Shown here: positions 34,850 through 45,767 of the stretch, piece after piece
How positions within the stretch are numbered: position 1 is the stretch's first letter
Layout: the number at the start of each line of letters is the position of its first letter
Notes under the pieces: generated by a model
Told to the model about the DNA's origin: nothing
Databases searched by the model: none
The model's input: the letters and a program-made list of their open reading frames with translations, nothing else
Position numbers and translations under genes: made by a program
Source of the DNA: Tenebrio molitor
Taxonomy: Eukaryota > Arthropoda > Insecta > Coleoptera > Tenebrionidae
Direction: 5' to 3'
Assembly: GCF_963966145.1 (NCBI RefSeq)
Contig: NC_091054.1
Coordinates: 5,394,001-5,458,000 of the forward strand
Length of the DNA: 64,000 nucleotides

Positions 34850-35750
34850 CAATCAGAAAAATACAAGTGGTCCTGGCCGATTTCACATCAGCAGCAAGTC
34901 TTTGATCTCCGTTCAAAGCCGGACTCTCACACCCCTAACAACCCTTCCACGAAGCACAACCACTCGATGGGGCCTGCCGGGTCGCGCCAAGTCGTGGTGT
35001 AAACGGCCTCGGCGGCCCCACCAACTCCCATATCCGTTTTATTCATTCCCAGGTTAGAAACGCCGCCATTCGCGGTGTTTCAAGGTTTTGGCGATCCGGC
35101 GCCCGTTATTACCGCCCGATCCCAATTAAGGCGACATTCTTGGTGGTTTCGCTCGTCGGAGGACTTGTCGGACACCTCCTCGACGGGCCAATTAGAGGCG
35201 CCGGGTGATCAGAATCGGTCCGACATCGGCCGCCTGCGTGACGCCTCGATAGCCACCGGATCGGTGTCGTCGCAGGGCCCGAAGGGTTCGACCGTCGTTC
35301 TTCGCCAACATCTGCCGCCTCGACCAACAAAGAGGTTCCGGTGGAACAGATGTTCGGGCACGTGGCGGCTCCCGAAGCGAGAGTGGAAGACAGATGGACT
35401 GGGACCAGACTTGGGGGAAAAAGTCCGACGGATAATAAAAACAGTAAATCATCTGTTTGTGGTGTTTCGGCTTGATTCTTCTGCGATCCGAATTCCGCAG
35501 ATTCTTTCTTTTGTGATGTGTTGCGTAAGCCAGGTAGGGGTTGGGGAGTGGGCCTTTTGCCATTTAATTATCAACTGGTCAAGATCGACGCAGGGTCAAA
35601 AAACCTGTACTTCCTTTTCACGACTGGTTCCCGTGGGAAATTTGCGACTGTCCCGGTGGGTTAATCCGTCCGGGGTTGGAGATGACGGAAAAGAGACGAA
35701 ACGGGATGAATATTTGTTGGGACCATGACGGGAAACTTCCAGAATGTTCG
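34850..35750. other. GC-rich island, CpG-dense, function unknown
   Basis: This 0.9 kb stretch is strikingly GC- and CpG-rich against AT-rich flanks. It contains a 217-codon open frame (35075-35728 +) and a 123-codon one (35563-35192 -), but open frames are expected by chance at high GC and the translations look unlike any protein I know. It could be a promoter with a first exon, a regulatory region, or an exon whose frame I have not identified. Confidence 0.4.
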
Positions 35751-35838
35751 CGTTCCAGATACGAATTAACTCCCCCCTTGCACATGTGCCTTGATCGGTT
35801 TCACAGTCGCATTGACTAACCCATATTTTATCAACTAC

Positions 35839-35866
35839 AGGGTGTGCACGGTACGCTGCACACCCT
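35839..35866. repeat. Compact perfect hairpin AGGGTGTGCA / TGCACACCCT
   Basis: A 10 bp perfect inverted repeat with an eight-base spacer. The AGGGTGTG end resembles the tips of the CAGGGTG MITEs nearby, so it may be two element ends joined by deletion. Confidence 0.6.
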
Positions 35867-37883
35867 TCTATTTTTTACGGGAGGGAGCTTTTTTATTGTT
35901 TTGCTTAACCTGACATGGTTCAGTTATGGACAGGTTAGCGAGTTGGAGGGAAATTTATTGTTTCCACGAAATGTTTGGTGGGAGGATAACGAAGAAATAT
36001 TTATGGGGTGGCGGTTCAATTAAAAATAATTCATGTTTCTATATGTATAAAAATCAAACTGCTACTAGCGTACTTTTTTATTTTGTTAAAAAGTTGTAAA
36101 TGTATTTGGGAAAAGAAAAGGATACTTTTATGTATTTTTTTTACAGTTTACAATAATGGTGTTATGAACGTGTAATAATGGGACTATTGGTTAAAATGTC
36201 GATGGCATTTCTCTTGAAAATATTTACTGAAATAGCAATTGCTCGCCCCGATAATTCATCGCAACAATTAATTTATAACGGGGCAATTTCCAGAGAACAT
36301 TACTTGTCGAACTTTAACTTACAGCAACATAAATGTGCAGAGAAAAATATTGCTTTATAGCGCAAGTAGTTTATGATTTTAAGAGCAAAATACGCTTTAT
36401 GAAATTTTTTCTTTATAGACAACGGAAATATCACACTCAGCGTTATGTTTATAAATTAATAATCTTAACAAAAGAATTATTGTGATGGATTTGGAAATCA
36501 TGAAAAAAATTCTGCCTAAAATGTTGTTTTAATTCAGAGATTCTACGTTTTTTGACAGCTACGTGACCATACTCCGCTACGCGCATGCTGCGCAATACAA
36601 AGTAGAACGGTACGTAAAAATTCATCGGAACCGGCAAATTCAACAATAGTTTATAACAATTAAAAAGACTTTCTGCAGGGCTACCAATGGAGTACTGAAC
36701 AACTTGAAACAATTGACGTGATGAGTTTAGTATTTTTCACTGCGTTGTGTTTTGGAACTAGAATTTAAAAAGGTATAACTCAAAACATAACCCACATTTT
36801 CGTTTCAAATTTCCTAATTTTGTCGAATTGTTGTGATGTTTATCAATATGTATTTTAAATTTTTCTGTTTACATCTTCGAGTCATATAATTTAACAGCTG
36901 CAAACTTTCGAATATTGGACACGTCCAAGCAATAAATAAATTGAACCCCGGTGCAATTTTTTGGCAAATGTGGGAAACGTTGCCGTTCCACCCTCAGAAC
37001 GTCACGTCTTAGCTGGAAGATTGCGCTGTTTCGGCAGTGCACAGGTAGAAAAAGCATGAGAACTTATTGTCGTGAGAACGAACCCTTCGCCAATATTACA
37101 CAGAGTTTTATTGTATTTAATGCCACTGACCGGCATCCTTTTAATACCGAATCATTGAGTCAAGCTAAGCTGTTTATGGAAGCAATAAGCGTCTCATGGG
37201 AACTCCACCGGCGCCATTTTCACCCCGCAAAAATCAAATCAACTCGAATCGTCGCAACTCCAGGTGTATCCGGTAATGCTTACGTTGGTTATGCTGACGT
37301 GACTCCATTTCACACCCAAACCACTGGAAATTCGAGCGTTTGAAGTTTCGCGAAGTGGATCCAGTTCGAGTTCTCGCTTCTCTGTTGATATACGAAACCT
37401 CGACTTTATATGGAAAAGTGTTGGATGCCATACGAAACGCTGCCGTTATAATTGACGAAATTACATTCGAATCTGATTCGGTTTGTTTGATTTTGTCGGA
37501 AGGCAAAGGTGTCAAATTTTGAGTCGGGAGGAAGGGTGGAAAGAGGTCAAAAGGGAATCATTGTCATTATAACAAAAATTAAAAACAAATCAAACGAGAA
37601 TAAAAAAAATACAATTACATAATTCTTTTTTCTCTTTGAGTAAAATTTTAATTTAGATAGGTACTCTTGAAGTACTGAGTGGTAGTGTTAACTTAAAACT
37701 AGTAATTTTCGACAATATTAACACTTTGGAAAATGATAAACAACGAAAATTAATTGCAAAGTGACAAACATGAGCTGTCAAATGTCACAAATCCAGAAGA
37801 GGCGACAAATCCATACTAATTTTAATCCATACATAATTACATATGCCATAAATAACAAATCATGATGAAATATTTATTATACA
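35867..37883. other. Spacer, no recognised gene
   Basis: Frames at 36951-37343 and 37340-37522 are open on the + strand but have no recognisable protein similarity, signal peptide or splice context. The 36.9-37.5 kb part is somewhat less AT-rich than its flanks. Confidence 0.4.
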
Positions 37884-37885
37884 TA

Positions 37886-38184
37886 CAGCGTGATCAGCAA
37901 TGACTGAGTCTGTTGGCAATGAAACAATTGAAAAATATTGGTGTTTTTCTGTTTCGTAATTGGCACTGACCGGATGTTTTAACTTGACACGACATTAAAA
38001 AAAAAAATAGGTTATGTCGGTCATGTTGATGCTATTACAAAAATGACCCTTTGATGGTAAACGTCAAATTCGCCTGCCAACTCTGTCAAAGCTGACAACC
38101 GGAAATGTGTTTACATTACAGTGGTACCAAAATCATTCAAATTTTCATTGTTACCAACAGATTCAGTCATTCTTGATCACGTTG
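37886..38184. mobile_element. TA-flanked MITE with CAGCGTGATCA ends (299 bp)
   Basis: CAGCGTGATCAGCAATGACT continuing through TCTGTTGGCAATGAAA is inverted at the right with few mismatches (about 43 bp). TA flanks both ends (37884, 38185). Confidence 0.85.
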
Positions 38185-39508
38185 TATACTATAATACATA
38201 ATTTATAACGCCAAATTTTCTCTCTCGACAACCCCTTGACGACACTTGAGGGTGTGCAAGTGTACCTTTGACACCGCAACCCCCTAGTCGCCGCCCATGC
38301 TTCACAGTTGGCACCGTTGGCACTTCCGATTGTGCACAGGATGTAGCGCCACATCCGTGCAAACCAGCCAAGAAAATGGCGTGTTAATGGACTAATTAAA
38401 AAAGGAACATGTTTAAAACGGTTCGGTGCAAATATTAATCTAGCGTTCGATTCTAAACCTAGTTGTAATTATGCAAAACTAGCAACTAATTAGGGAGAGG
38501 AAACAGTTCGCGAGACGTCGGACAGATTGCATTTTAATTATTTGGAATTTTTGGTAGTTCAGTCATCTTTGCGGTGTACGAGAAGTGTTGTGGTGATTTT
38601 TTAATGTTATTCGTTTTCTAGAGGTCGTTTGCAACGAAGCATGTCGCTCAGCAGGTGCAGTCATGTCGGTATACACCTGTCTCGCACCGCTTGGTTAAAT
38701 AAAACTATTTTAAAGTGGAGGATGACGAATAAAATCTTCCGAGGACGATACTAATGACGTTTCTTGACAAATTCAGACACAATGGAATCGATTGCTGACG
38801 TTCTCGGAGCGTGCCTTCTGTTGCGATAACGTAGAATTAGTTCTATCCAACTTGGCAAGTTTGTATTAACTGTTTAATGCGAAATTAGTAGGGTTGCTGA
38901 ACTGGTACAAGGCGAAACGGCTTCTGCAAACGCTGCTTCGCATAAACAGCGACTCTAGTGGTATTTTTATTAAAATTAAAAATAGGAACTCGTTTTGTTT
39001 GGATTCTTGTGATAACGACGCGAACAGCAGAGATATTTAAAAATAATTTCTTCTATTTAACTAACAGGATCAAAATTATTTTTGTCATTTTTAAATGATT
39101 GTTTGCATTTTTATTTTATTGTTTAACTAACACATTATACACCGATGAGGTAAGAACGTTTATTTTGTGCATGAACATCCATCACACAAGGATTTCTAAT
39201 ACAAACGCTAAACAATCTTTGAATTCCTCCACTTCGTCGAAATCCGTTCCAAAAAACAACATTTCTGATTACTTCCATATTGATTTGGAGTTTCTCTTCT
39301 TGATATTGTAACCAAAAAGATTATTTCAGAACGAAATTGAAAGCACACACTGGAAATCCATTACACTGGATGTTATCAAAGCACAAGAACAGTACAGGTT
39401 TATCGTTTTAACTTATACTTTGTGTTTTATCCGCAGAGTCCAACTTACGATTTTATATTGAAGCTTCATTTATTTAGATGTTTGTTTATTCTTTCAACCA
39501 AATGTATC
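38185..39508. other. Spacer, no recognised gene
   Basis: A slightly GC-richer segment at 38230-38360 has no convincing frame. Nothing else recognised. Confidence 0.45.
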
Positions 39509-39670
39509 GTGCGTTCATTTAAATTTATCCTCAAAGTTGGCGTTGGAGAGTCGATTGAGTACGCACCACTCGTGTAAAAGCGTAGATTTAAACAGCTGAT
39601 CTGTGATCCTTTATACGTATAGTGCGTTCACAATCGAGTCTTCTTTGAGGATTAATTTAAATGAACGCAC
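39509..39670. mobile_element. MITE family F, copy 2 (162 bp)
   Basis: TA-flanked; ends TCGTGCGTTCATTTAAATTT inverted at the right. The centre (CAGCTGATCTGTGATCC, GTTCACAATCGAGTCTTC) matches the 23986-24190 copy. Confidence 0.85.
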
Positions 39671-40189
39671 TATATGAACTAGATAAGTTGGAAATAAATA
39701 CGTTCAAATACAGATCGCAAATAAACTTTGAACTGTTTGTATAACCGTTTAGTACACAATTTTTTATTTGCTCATTTTAGTCGCAATTTTAAACGAGTAA
39801 TTTATATTGCATTAGGTCATTTATGTATTTTATTAAGAAACGAGTGATAATGAGTCCTAGGAAATTGAAAATGCAACCCACAATACATTTCGAAAAAAGA
39901 AAGCGAATCGACAGACAACTCTTTGGCGTACCAATTATTCGGGAGTGCCAACCTACTAAATTTGTCCCAATCATTAAAAGTCATCCGGTATATTTACGAC
40001 CTTTGTCATGAAGTCTCATGCACCGAATATATTATTGTTATTGTTGTTTTTATTAAATTAAGTTAAATTGCGGAGGCAAAACTTTTACGCAATTTTGTTT
40101 AAACGATTAAGGAGTAAAATTTAATTAATTAATATTGTCAGATGAGTTAAAGCGGAGGCTAGGTACAGGGTTATTCATATAAGAGTACG
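39671..40189. other. Spacer, nothing recognised
   Basis: AT-rich; no gene or repeat end seen. Confidence 0.45.
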
Positions 40190-40272
40190 AGCCTAACATG
40201 CATGCAACCCACATTACACTATGGCACCATGGTTTTTGTAAAGTAAGTGTAATTTGGGTTGCATGTTAGGCT
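40190..40272. repeat. Short inverted repeat AGCCTAACATG
   Basis: AGCCTAACATG-CAACCCA-ATTACACT is inverted at the right across a ~25 bp loop; the left arm has a four-base CATG duplication. Hairpin or miniature element. Confidence 0.65.
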
Positions 40273-40610
40273 ACTGCAGCTTACAGCCATGACAATCAGT
40301 AAACTGATTTGAATCTAGGATATTTTCAAAGCAGGGACAGCACTTTGTATTCATTGTTGTAAATTCAATCAAAGATTTAGTCGCCGACCTATACCAAAAC
40401 TTATCTCGTGAGCGATAAGGTTCGTCGCAGAACGGAAACCGCCAAATAGTTCAATAAGAAAACTTACCAATACGGAAGTCACAAAAAGCAACAATTGCAC
40501 TGGATTCCTCGCTATCTCATCAAGAGATTGATATTAAACATCAGGAAAAGTACAAAATTATTCCAAATTATAACGCAAAATACTAAGGGTGCTGTGAAAA
40601 CGCGCCCGAC

Positions 40611-41812
40611 ACGTACTATAGACTATAGCGGCCAAAAATTTTTAGCCGTCACTATCTTGACACTCCCATAAAGTGTATCTAAATAAATCTTAAGGAACCG
40701 TAACCCCACTTTCAATTCTTGTCATTTTGAAATGCATATTTTGTCAATTAATTTAAAGTGTTTAAAGCTCAGATATTCTAAAAATCCGACATGAATGAAC
40801 AAAATTAGAGCAGTCGAACATAGATAACCTGAGGTAAACGATGTGTGTAGTAAAAAATGACAAAATAATTTCGAGTTTTGAAATTTCCCACCCAAAAAAT
40901 CCAATCATAGTCAAGAGGGTAATCATAATGACAATAAAGTTTTTTCCCTACCGGTTAGAAATGTAAGCTGTGGATACCTCATTTGAGGTGAGAAAATTCA
41001 ACTTTCTCGCTAAGGTAAGAAAGTTAATCATGAAGTGTTTATGGTAAAACTGTACCAAAATATAAATGTCAGAAGTGTCAAAAGTGAAATAAGTTATTGA
41101 TAAATGATAAATGAAAGCCAATTCAATAAAGTAAGTTGGTAGATCAATCATATAATCTGGAAAATAAACAGATAAGCTAGGTAGGTACTACAACTTCTGT
41201 TTATATCAAATTTTCGAACAAACGTCAAATCTTCAAATGCGATGACAAGTTAATTAAACAAATAACCCAGCCTACTATTCAATTCTCAAAATTTTCGTTT
41301 TAATCAAGAATATAACCATCTTTTTTTGACTTTTTTCAACGAAGTTGTGCCGCTAGGGAAAAAAATAGTATTCAAACCTTGTTAAGAAAGTGCCCTTGGA
41401 GACCTTGGGCACTTACAAACCTCGCCTACGGCCTGTGGTCTGCAAGAAAGCACTTTCTTACCTTGGTTTGAAATATACTATTAAATTTTAATAAATGATT
41501 TCTTTTTTCTATTGGATTACACTTTTTTTTTTTGAAATGACAGATAATGACGGCTAAAATTTTTTGGCCGCCATAGACAAAAAATTTCGTCCACAACTGT
41601 CATTCCACTCACGTTTGCTATAAAGCAGTCTTTAGGAAGGAATAACCTCACTTCACATATTGACATGTGTCAATCAAATTGTGTCTTATGTTCTTATGGG
41701 TGACAGTAATAAATTTCAAATTTTAATTTAATGACAATAAAGGTTAAACTACACGCAATTTTTGTGAAATGACAGGAAAAGGGTGGACGAAATTTTTTGG
41801 CCGGAATAGTAC
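40611..41812. mobile_element. Nested inverted-repeat elements with CGGCCAAAAA ends
   Basis: GCGGCCAAAAATTTTTAGCCGTCA at the left is inverted at 41548-41576, giving a ~950 bp unit. A third related end (ATTTTTTGGCCGGAATAGTA) lies at about 41790-41810 and also pairs with the outer left end, and ATTTCGTCCACAACTGTCATT at 41582 pairs with 41768-41793. The interior is non-coding. At least two related insertions, or one rearranged element, are needed. Confidence 0.6.
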
Positions 41813-41827
41813 GAGCATCAGTTAATA

Positions 41828-42058
41828 CGGGGTGATCAAATAGGACTGTTTAAGTTGGTAACACTGAATTGTATTTTAAATCGTATAACAGGAGTAACTT
41901 TCGGTTGTTGATGGCTTGTCGTTGTTAATGCTATACCTACATCAGATATTTGTCAAATAAACCAACAAAACATACCCGGTTGCAGTGTTATAAATAACCG
42001 AAATATAAAATTTTCTTAATTGTACTGCCAACTTAAACAGTCCTTTTTGATCACCCGG
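41828..42058. mobile_element. TA-flanked MITE with CGGGGTGATC ends (231 bp)
   Basis: GGGTGATCAAA-AGGACTGTTTAAGTTGG is inverted at the right with a couple of mismatches. TA at 41826 and 42059. Its interior is non-coding. Confidence 0.85.
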
Positions 42059-42063
42059 TAATA

Positions 42064-42326
42064 TTGGGTGATTCAAAATGATTGTCGATAAATATGGCAA
42101 CTATGAACGAGAATTTATGTGGCAATTCTGTAGGTAGGATAGAGTTGACATTTCTTTGACAGTTCATAGTTGAAAACTGTCAAGTCAATGAGCAATGGTA
42201 TAAAAAAATCAAATGCACGCATATAAAATGTTATACAAATGTCAACTCGACCCCACCCACACAGTTGCCACATACATTTTCGTACATAATTGCTGTATTT
42301 ATCCACAATTATTTTGAATCACCCAA
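42064..42326. mobile_element. TA-flanked MITE with TTGGGTGATTC ends (263 bp)
   Basis: TTGGGTGATTCAAAATGATTGT is inverted at the right with one mismatch, and an inner pair TATGGCAACT / AGTTGCCACATA extends the fold. TA at 42062 and 42327. Only three bases separate its left TA from the preceding element. Confidence 0.85.
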
Positions 42327-42510
42327 TATAAGAAGAAAAAATTATTCTGTTATGATTTGTTAATAATAACATCCTTGTTTTTGATCACTTTATTTTTTTT
42401 TGACTCTCCTTGGTGTTTCTTTACATACACATGCACATGTAAAAACGTTAAAACAAACATGTTACGTTTTATGATATTGTCAGTGTGTTTCATGTGATTT
42501 TGACTTGAGA

Positions 42511-43461
42511 ATGTCATTTGTGTCTGTCTACCGGGGTGACAAATCCGACGTAAGCGTGATGTCGAATCTGTATAAAATCTCCATAATAGTGTTGTTGTAC
42601 ATAATCGTCAAGAAACAATGCTTCGCTTGCGAAATGAAGGAGTTCCAGTACGCCATCACCATCAGGTCTATGCGTTCCATCCCCTCGCAATCGCTCACCT
42701 GCGGCGGCGTCCTCCTCCATGGTCAGTGGGTACTAACCGCAGCCCATTGCGTCAACGACATCAGGGAAATTATGGATATAGAAGTGATGGGCTTGAGCGA
42801 TCCCGAGGGTCCGTTCGAGAGGATCGCGATCCGGTCCAGCAAGGTCCACTCTCTGTACGATTCCAAAACCGTGGAATACGACTACGCCTTGTTGTACCTG
42901 AACGAGGAGTTCCCGACGTATCTCAAGTACCCGAAAATTCCCGGCAGGGCTTACGTCGAGAACTGCATAAACACCGACTACCAGAAGACTTTCGTGGTGG
43001 CCTGGGAAGAGAACCTCCCGAAGAAAAAGAAGAGAACAGGTCACTCCATGACGCCTTACTGCATCAAGGTGAAAACCGAGGAAAATGGCGTCTGCATGGA
43101 TACCTTCCGAAGCAAGTTGAACAATAAGGTGATGATGTGCACGAGGAGCGTCTCCGACGGGAGGCAGCCCTGCAAGGGCGATTCGGGGGGGCCGCTGATC
43201 TGCGGCGGTTTGGTCGTAGGGCTGGTGTCTTTCGGGATGGACTGCAGGATTAGGTACAAAGAATCCATATTTGCCAGGGTCGATGCTAGTATTCCGTTTA
43301 TTCAAGAGACGATGCGTCAAAACGGGTTCTATCTCGAGAATGACACTCAGGAGGGTTACGAAGTTTATACAATTGTTAACGCAGGAATTATTGTTGAACA
43401 TTCCTCACTGCTTCTCGGTGTGACGCTCATTTTAATACTACTTACGACTATATATAATTAA
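42511..43461 (+). CDS. S1 (trypsin-fold) serine protease homologue, single exon
   Basis: Two ATG starts are possible, 42511 and 42559; the second is preferred because it puts a hydrophobic signal-like segment (YKISIIVLLYIIV) at the N-terminus, giving 300 residues. Numbering from it, the catalytic triad is His63 (LTAAHC), Asp108 (EYDYALL) and Ser209 (GDSGGP). The residue at the base of the S1 pocket is Gln203 rather than trypsin's Asp, so trypsin-like Arg/Lys cleavage is not expected. The IVGG-type activation site that should sit near residues 20-24 is absent; the domain begins CEMKEFQYAI right after the signal segment. The C-terminus is a strongly hydrophobic stretch (283-298), which may anchor it to a membrane. 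Beetles and other insects have many such secreted S1 proteins in gut and immunity. No intron is seen, but an upstream exon cannot be excluded. A poly(A) signal follows at 43472. Confidence 0.88.
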   Translation: MSFVSVYRGDKSDVSVMSNLYKISIIVLLYIIVKKQCFACEMKEFQYAITIRSMRSIPSQSLTCGGVLLHGQWVLTAAHCVNDIREIMDIEVMGLSDPEGPFERIAIRSSKVHSLYDSKTVEYDYALLYLNEEFPTYLKYPKIPGRAYVENCINTDYQKTFVVAWEENLPKKKKRTGHSMTPYCIKVKTEENGVCMDTFRSKLNNKVMMCTRSVSDGRQPCKGDSGGPLICGGLVVGLVSFGMDCRIRYKESIFARVDASIPFIQETMRQNGFYLENDTQEGYEVYTIVNAGIIVEHSSLLLGVTLILILLTTIYN

Positions 43462-43471
43462 TTTAGTAATG

Positions 43472-43477
43472 AATAAA
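43472..43477 (+). terminator. Poly(A) signal candidate of the protease gene
   Basis: AATAAA 11 bases after the stop codon. A very short 3' UTR is implied, ending just before MITE family A copy 3. Confidence 0.6.
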
Positions 43478-43533
43478 GTTGTGCCACTTAAAACAGTTAC
43501 ACAAAGTCCAATTTTATAAATAGCATCCGTTTT

Positions 43534-43871
43534 TAGTGATTACTGAATATGGGATTGGTGTTCATAGTACCGGGTGACTTTTTTTCATAGGTTGGTAATA
43601 TTATTGTTGGTTATTCTGCTTGCCAAAATAATTTATGAAAAATGTTCCCAACTTAAGAAAAAAAGTCACAATCATTTAAAATCACCCGGTACTTAAATGT
43701 CAGTGTTAAATGTGATGTCATTTGAATCTGAATCCATTAATGTTTTGGATCAAAATAAACTATTAAGGGGGTAGATTATTATTGTAACAACATTGAGGAG
43801 ACATTTTGAAATTTAATTTTCAATGAAATGACATCAATACCAACCCAATTCCATTAAAATAAAAGTCACTA
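43534..43871 (+). mobile_element. MITE family A, copy 3, interrupted
   Basis: Same orientation and ends as 4044-4262, with TAGTGATT at the left and AAAGTCACTA at the right. A 120 bp element has inserted at a TA inside it (43570-43689); removing that restores the family A order. Confidence 0.8.
43570..43689. mobile_element. Nested TA-flanked MITE with CCGGGTGACT ends (120 bp)
   Basis: CCGGGTGACTTTTTTT at the left; AAAAAAAGTCAC and a terminal AATCACCCGG at the right. Flanked by TA (43568, 43690), and the TA is single in family A copy 1, so the target duplication is directly visible by comparison. Confidence 0.85.
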
Positions 43872-43929
43872 GATAATTATTTTATACAGGTGTCCCAAAA
43901 TAAAGCAGCATAATTTTAACCACGAGCTA

Positions 43930-44180
43930 CTGGCTTCATGTAGAACTCGGAAATAATAGTTTATTTAATGAGTTCTTGTGTAAATTGAGCCTTTTTTTGC
44001 ACAAGTGGGCCATTTTAAAACGCGAGTGAAACGAGTTATGCGCAGTGACAGCGCCGATGACCTTGAACGGCTCGACGCTGCCAACCTACATTGTGAAATG
44101 CACAATTTCCCACTTTCTATTCCTCATCCCAACTTGACAACACTTTGACAGCTGATTTAAAAAAAATGGACTATGTTTCT
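43930..44180 (+). repeat. Dispersed repeat, copy 2 (shared with 10.43-10.73 kb)
   Basis: 44038-44092 is nearly identical to 10440-10492, and 44090-44175 matches 10667-10735. The left part (43945-44035, AATAATAGTTTATTTAATGAG) instead matches the arms of the element at 45304-45767, so this locus is a composite. Confidence 0.7.
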
Positions 44181-44203
44181 TGTATGTGCATTATGATAAT
44201 GTA

Positions 44204-44412
44204 CAGTCGATGGACAAATAAAACTGGGACAAAAATGACAATCACGTAAGTCAAAATTTACAAATTTGCATCGTTTAATTACGGCTTTATCACAAATAGG
44301 TTAACTTTGGTATGACATATTATATAGACACTGACAAATATATTGACAATTCAATGGTCTGATTTACATAGATTAAATTTTAAGTGTCCCAGTTTTATTT
44401 GTCCACCGACCG
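44204..44412. mobile_element. TA-flanked MITE with CAGTCGATGGAC ends (209 bp)
   Basis: CAGTCGATGGACAAATAAAA continuing CTGGGACA is inverted at the right with two mismatches. TA at 44202 and 44413. Confidence 0.85.
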
Positions 44413-44414
44413 TA

Positions 44415-44685
44415 CACTGGCCGGCAATAAAAACTAGCCATCACTTTTCTGTCACGTCAAAATCCAAATGTGTAATTAATTTTTTAACGACACTGAGCCG
44501 TATGATTTCCCATTCGTTAAGCCTTTCATTAGCTAAATAATTGATTAGACAAAATGAGAGTATATGCTAAGCACTATGTTAGACAGAGACAAAACAATTT
44601 AACGACCTTCTTTAACTTTACTGAAAGGGAAATCATACGGCCCACTGACATTTAAACGAAGGCTAACTTTTTTTGCCGGTCACTG
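44415..44685. mobile_element. TA-flanked MITE with CACTGGCCGGCAA ends (271 bp)
   Basis: CACTGGCCGGCAATAAAAA at the left; inverted imperfectly at the right (TTTTTTTGCCGGTCACTG). An inner pair GCCGTATGATTTCCC / GGGAAATCATACGGC extends the fold. Its left TA (44413) is the right TA of the preceding element, so the two share one dinucleotide. Confidence 0.85.
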
Positions 44686-45303
44686 TAATAGGGATCGTGA
44701 TAGCTTTGTGAATTGTATTTTGTGTTGCATTTTTACCTGGTCAGGCTCGTCATCTTACGTGAATAATCCTGTATTATTTACTTAATGCCAGTTTGTGAAT
44801 AATTACACAGTGCTGCAAAATTTGATTTATAAAAACCTGTTTTGGTTTTAATAAGGTTTTTAAGTCTTTTTTTAGGATGCTGATTTCAGATATGAACTTA
44901 ATTTTTCTTTATCACGTAAGAGTGTTTTGGAAAAAAATTTTAAAATACGACATACACCTAAATAAATTTTGATTTAAAATCGGCAATAATCGTAAGAAAA
45001 TGAATAATATATACTTTTGCACAAACTCCGTTATATTTCTTTGTTGTTTCTTGAACATTGAGATAAATTCATAGGGTCTTTTGTCGACATTTCAAAAATT
45101 TTTGTAAATATTTATTTCAACAAGATTCCTTTGTACAAATACCATCGACAATAAAACTATAAAAAATGAATTTAAAATTGCAGCAAACATTTTTTTAGTC
45201 AAAAAACTTGAGTAGTGAGGATAGATGCAAAATTTTTGTTCTAACTCAGTTTTAATGTCCAAAAAATCTACTCTCTCCTTGTACCAAATTCAAATAAACG
45301 ACA
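44686..45303. other. AT-rich spacer
   Basis: Nothing recognised. Confidence 0.45.
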
Positions 45304-45767
45304 AATAATAGTTATTTATTTAACGAGTTCGTGTGTAATTTTGTCTTTTTTTGGCATGAGTGGACCAGTTTAAAACTCTCGTTTCACTCGAGTTTTAAAG
45401 GTCCATGAATGCCAAAAAAAGCCAAAATTACATAAGAACGAGTTGAATACAACGTTTTTTTGTTCGACGAGCACCTTAAAGGCTCCAAATCGCTAAAAAT
45501 GTTTTTTGTTCGACACTGTCAGAATTTGAGAATTTTCTCCTGTGTGAACGGGTTTTGATAAATTTGACAACTTGTCAAAATGAAACGTCAAGCTAATTTT
45601 AAAGATTTTCAGCGATTTGGAGCCTTTGGAGGCTCGTCGAACAAAAAAAACGTTGAATTCAACTCGTTCTTGTGTAATTTGGGCTTTTTTGGCACTCGTG
45701 GAGCTGGCCCCCTCATGCCAAAAAAAGCCCAAATTACACACGAACTCGTTAAATAAACTACTATTTT
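45304..45767. mobile_element. Long inverted-repeat element (~464 bp)
   Basis: Outer arms share ATTTAACGAGTTCGTGTGTAA and its inverse; inner arms share GTTCGACGAG / CTCGTCGAAC and GCTCCAAATCGCT / AGCGATTTGGAGC. GCCAAAAAAAGCC-type blocks occur four times, so the arms themselves are built of smaller repeats. Related arms occur at 43945 and 46876. Confidence 0.75.

Noticed and set aside
35075..35728. 217-codon gene in the GC-rich island
   Set aside because: No recognisable domain, odd composition, and long chance frames are expected at this GC content.
36951..37522. Two consecutive + strand frames as a small gene
   Set aside because: No similarity to any family I know and no clear splice joining them.
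42505..42510. Protease start at 42505
   Set aside because: That codon is TTG; the usable ATGs are 42511 and 42559.
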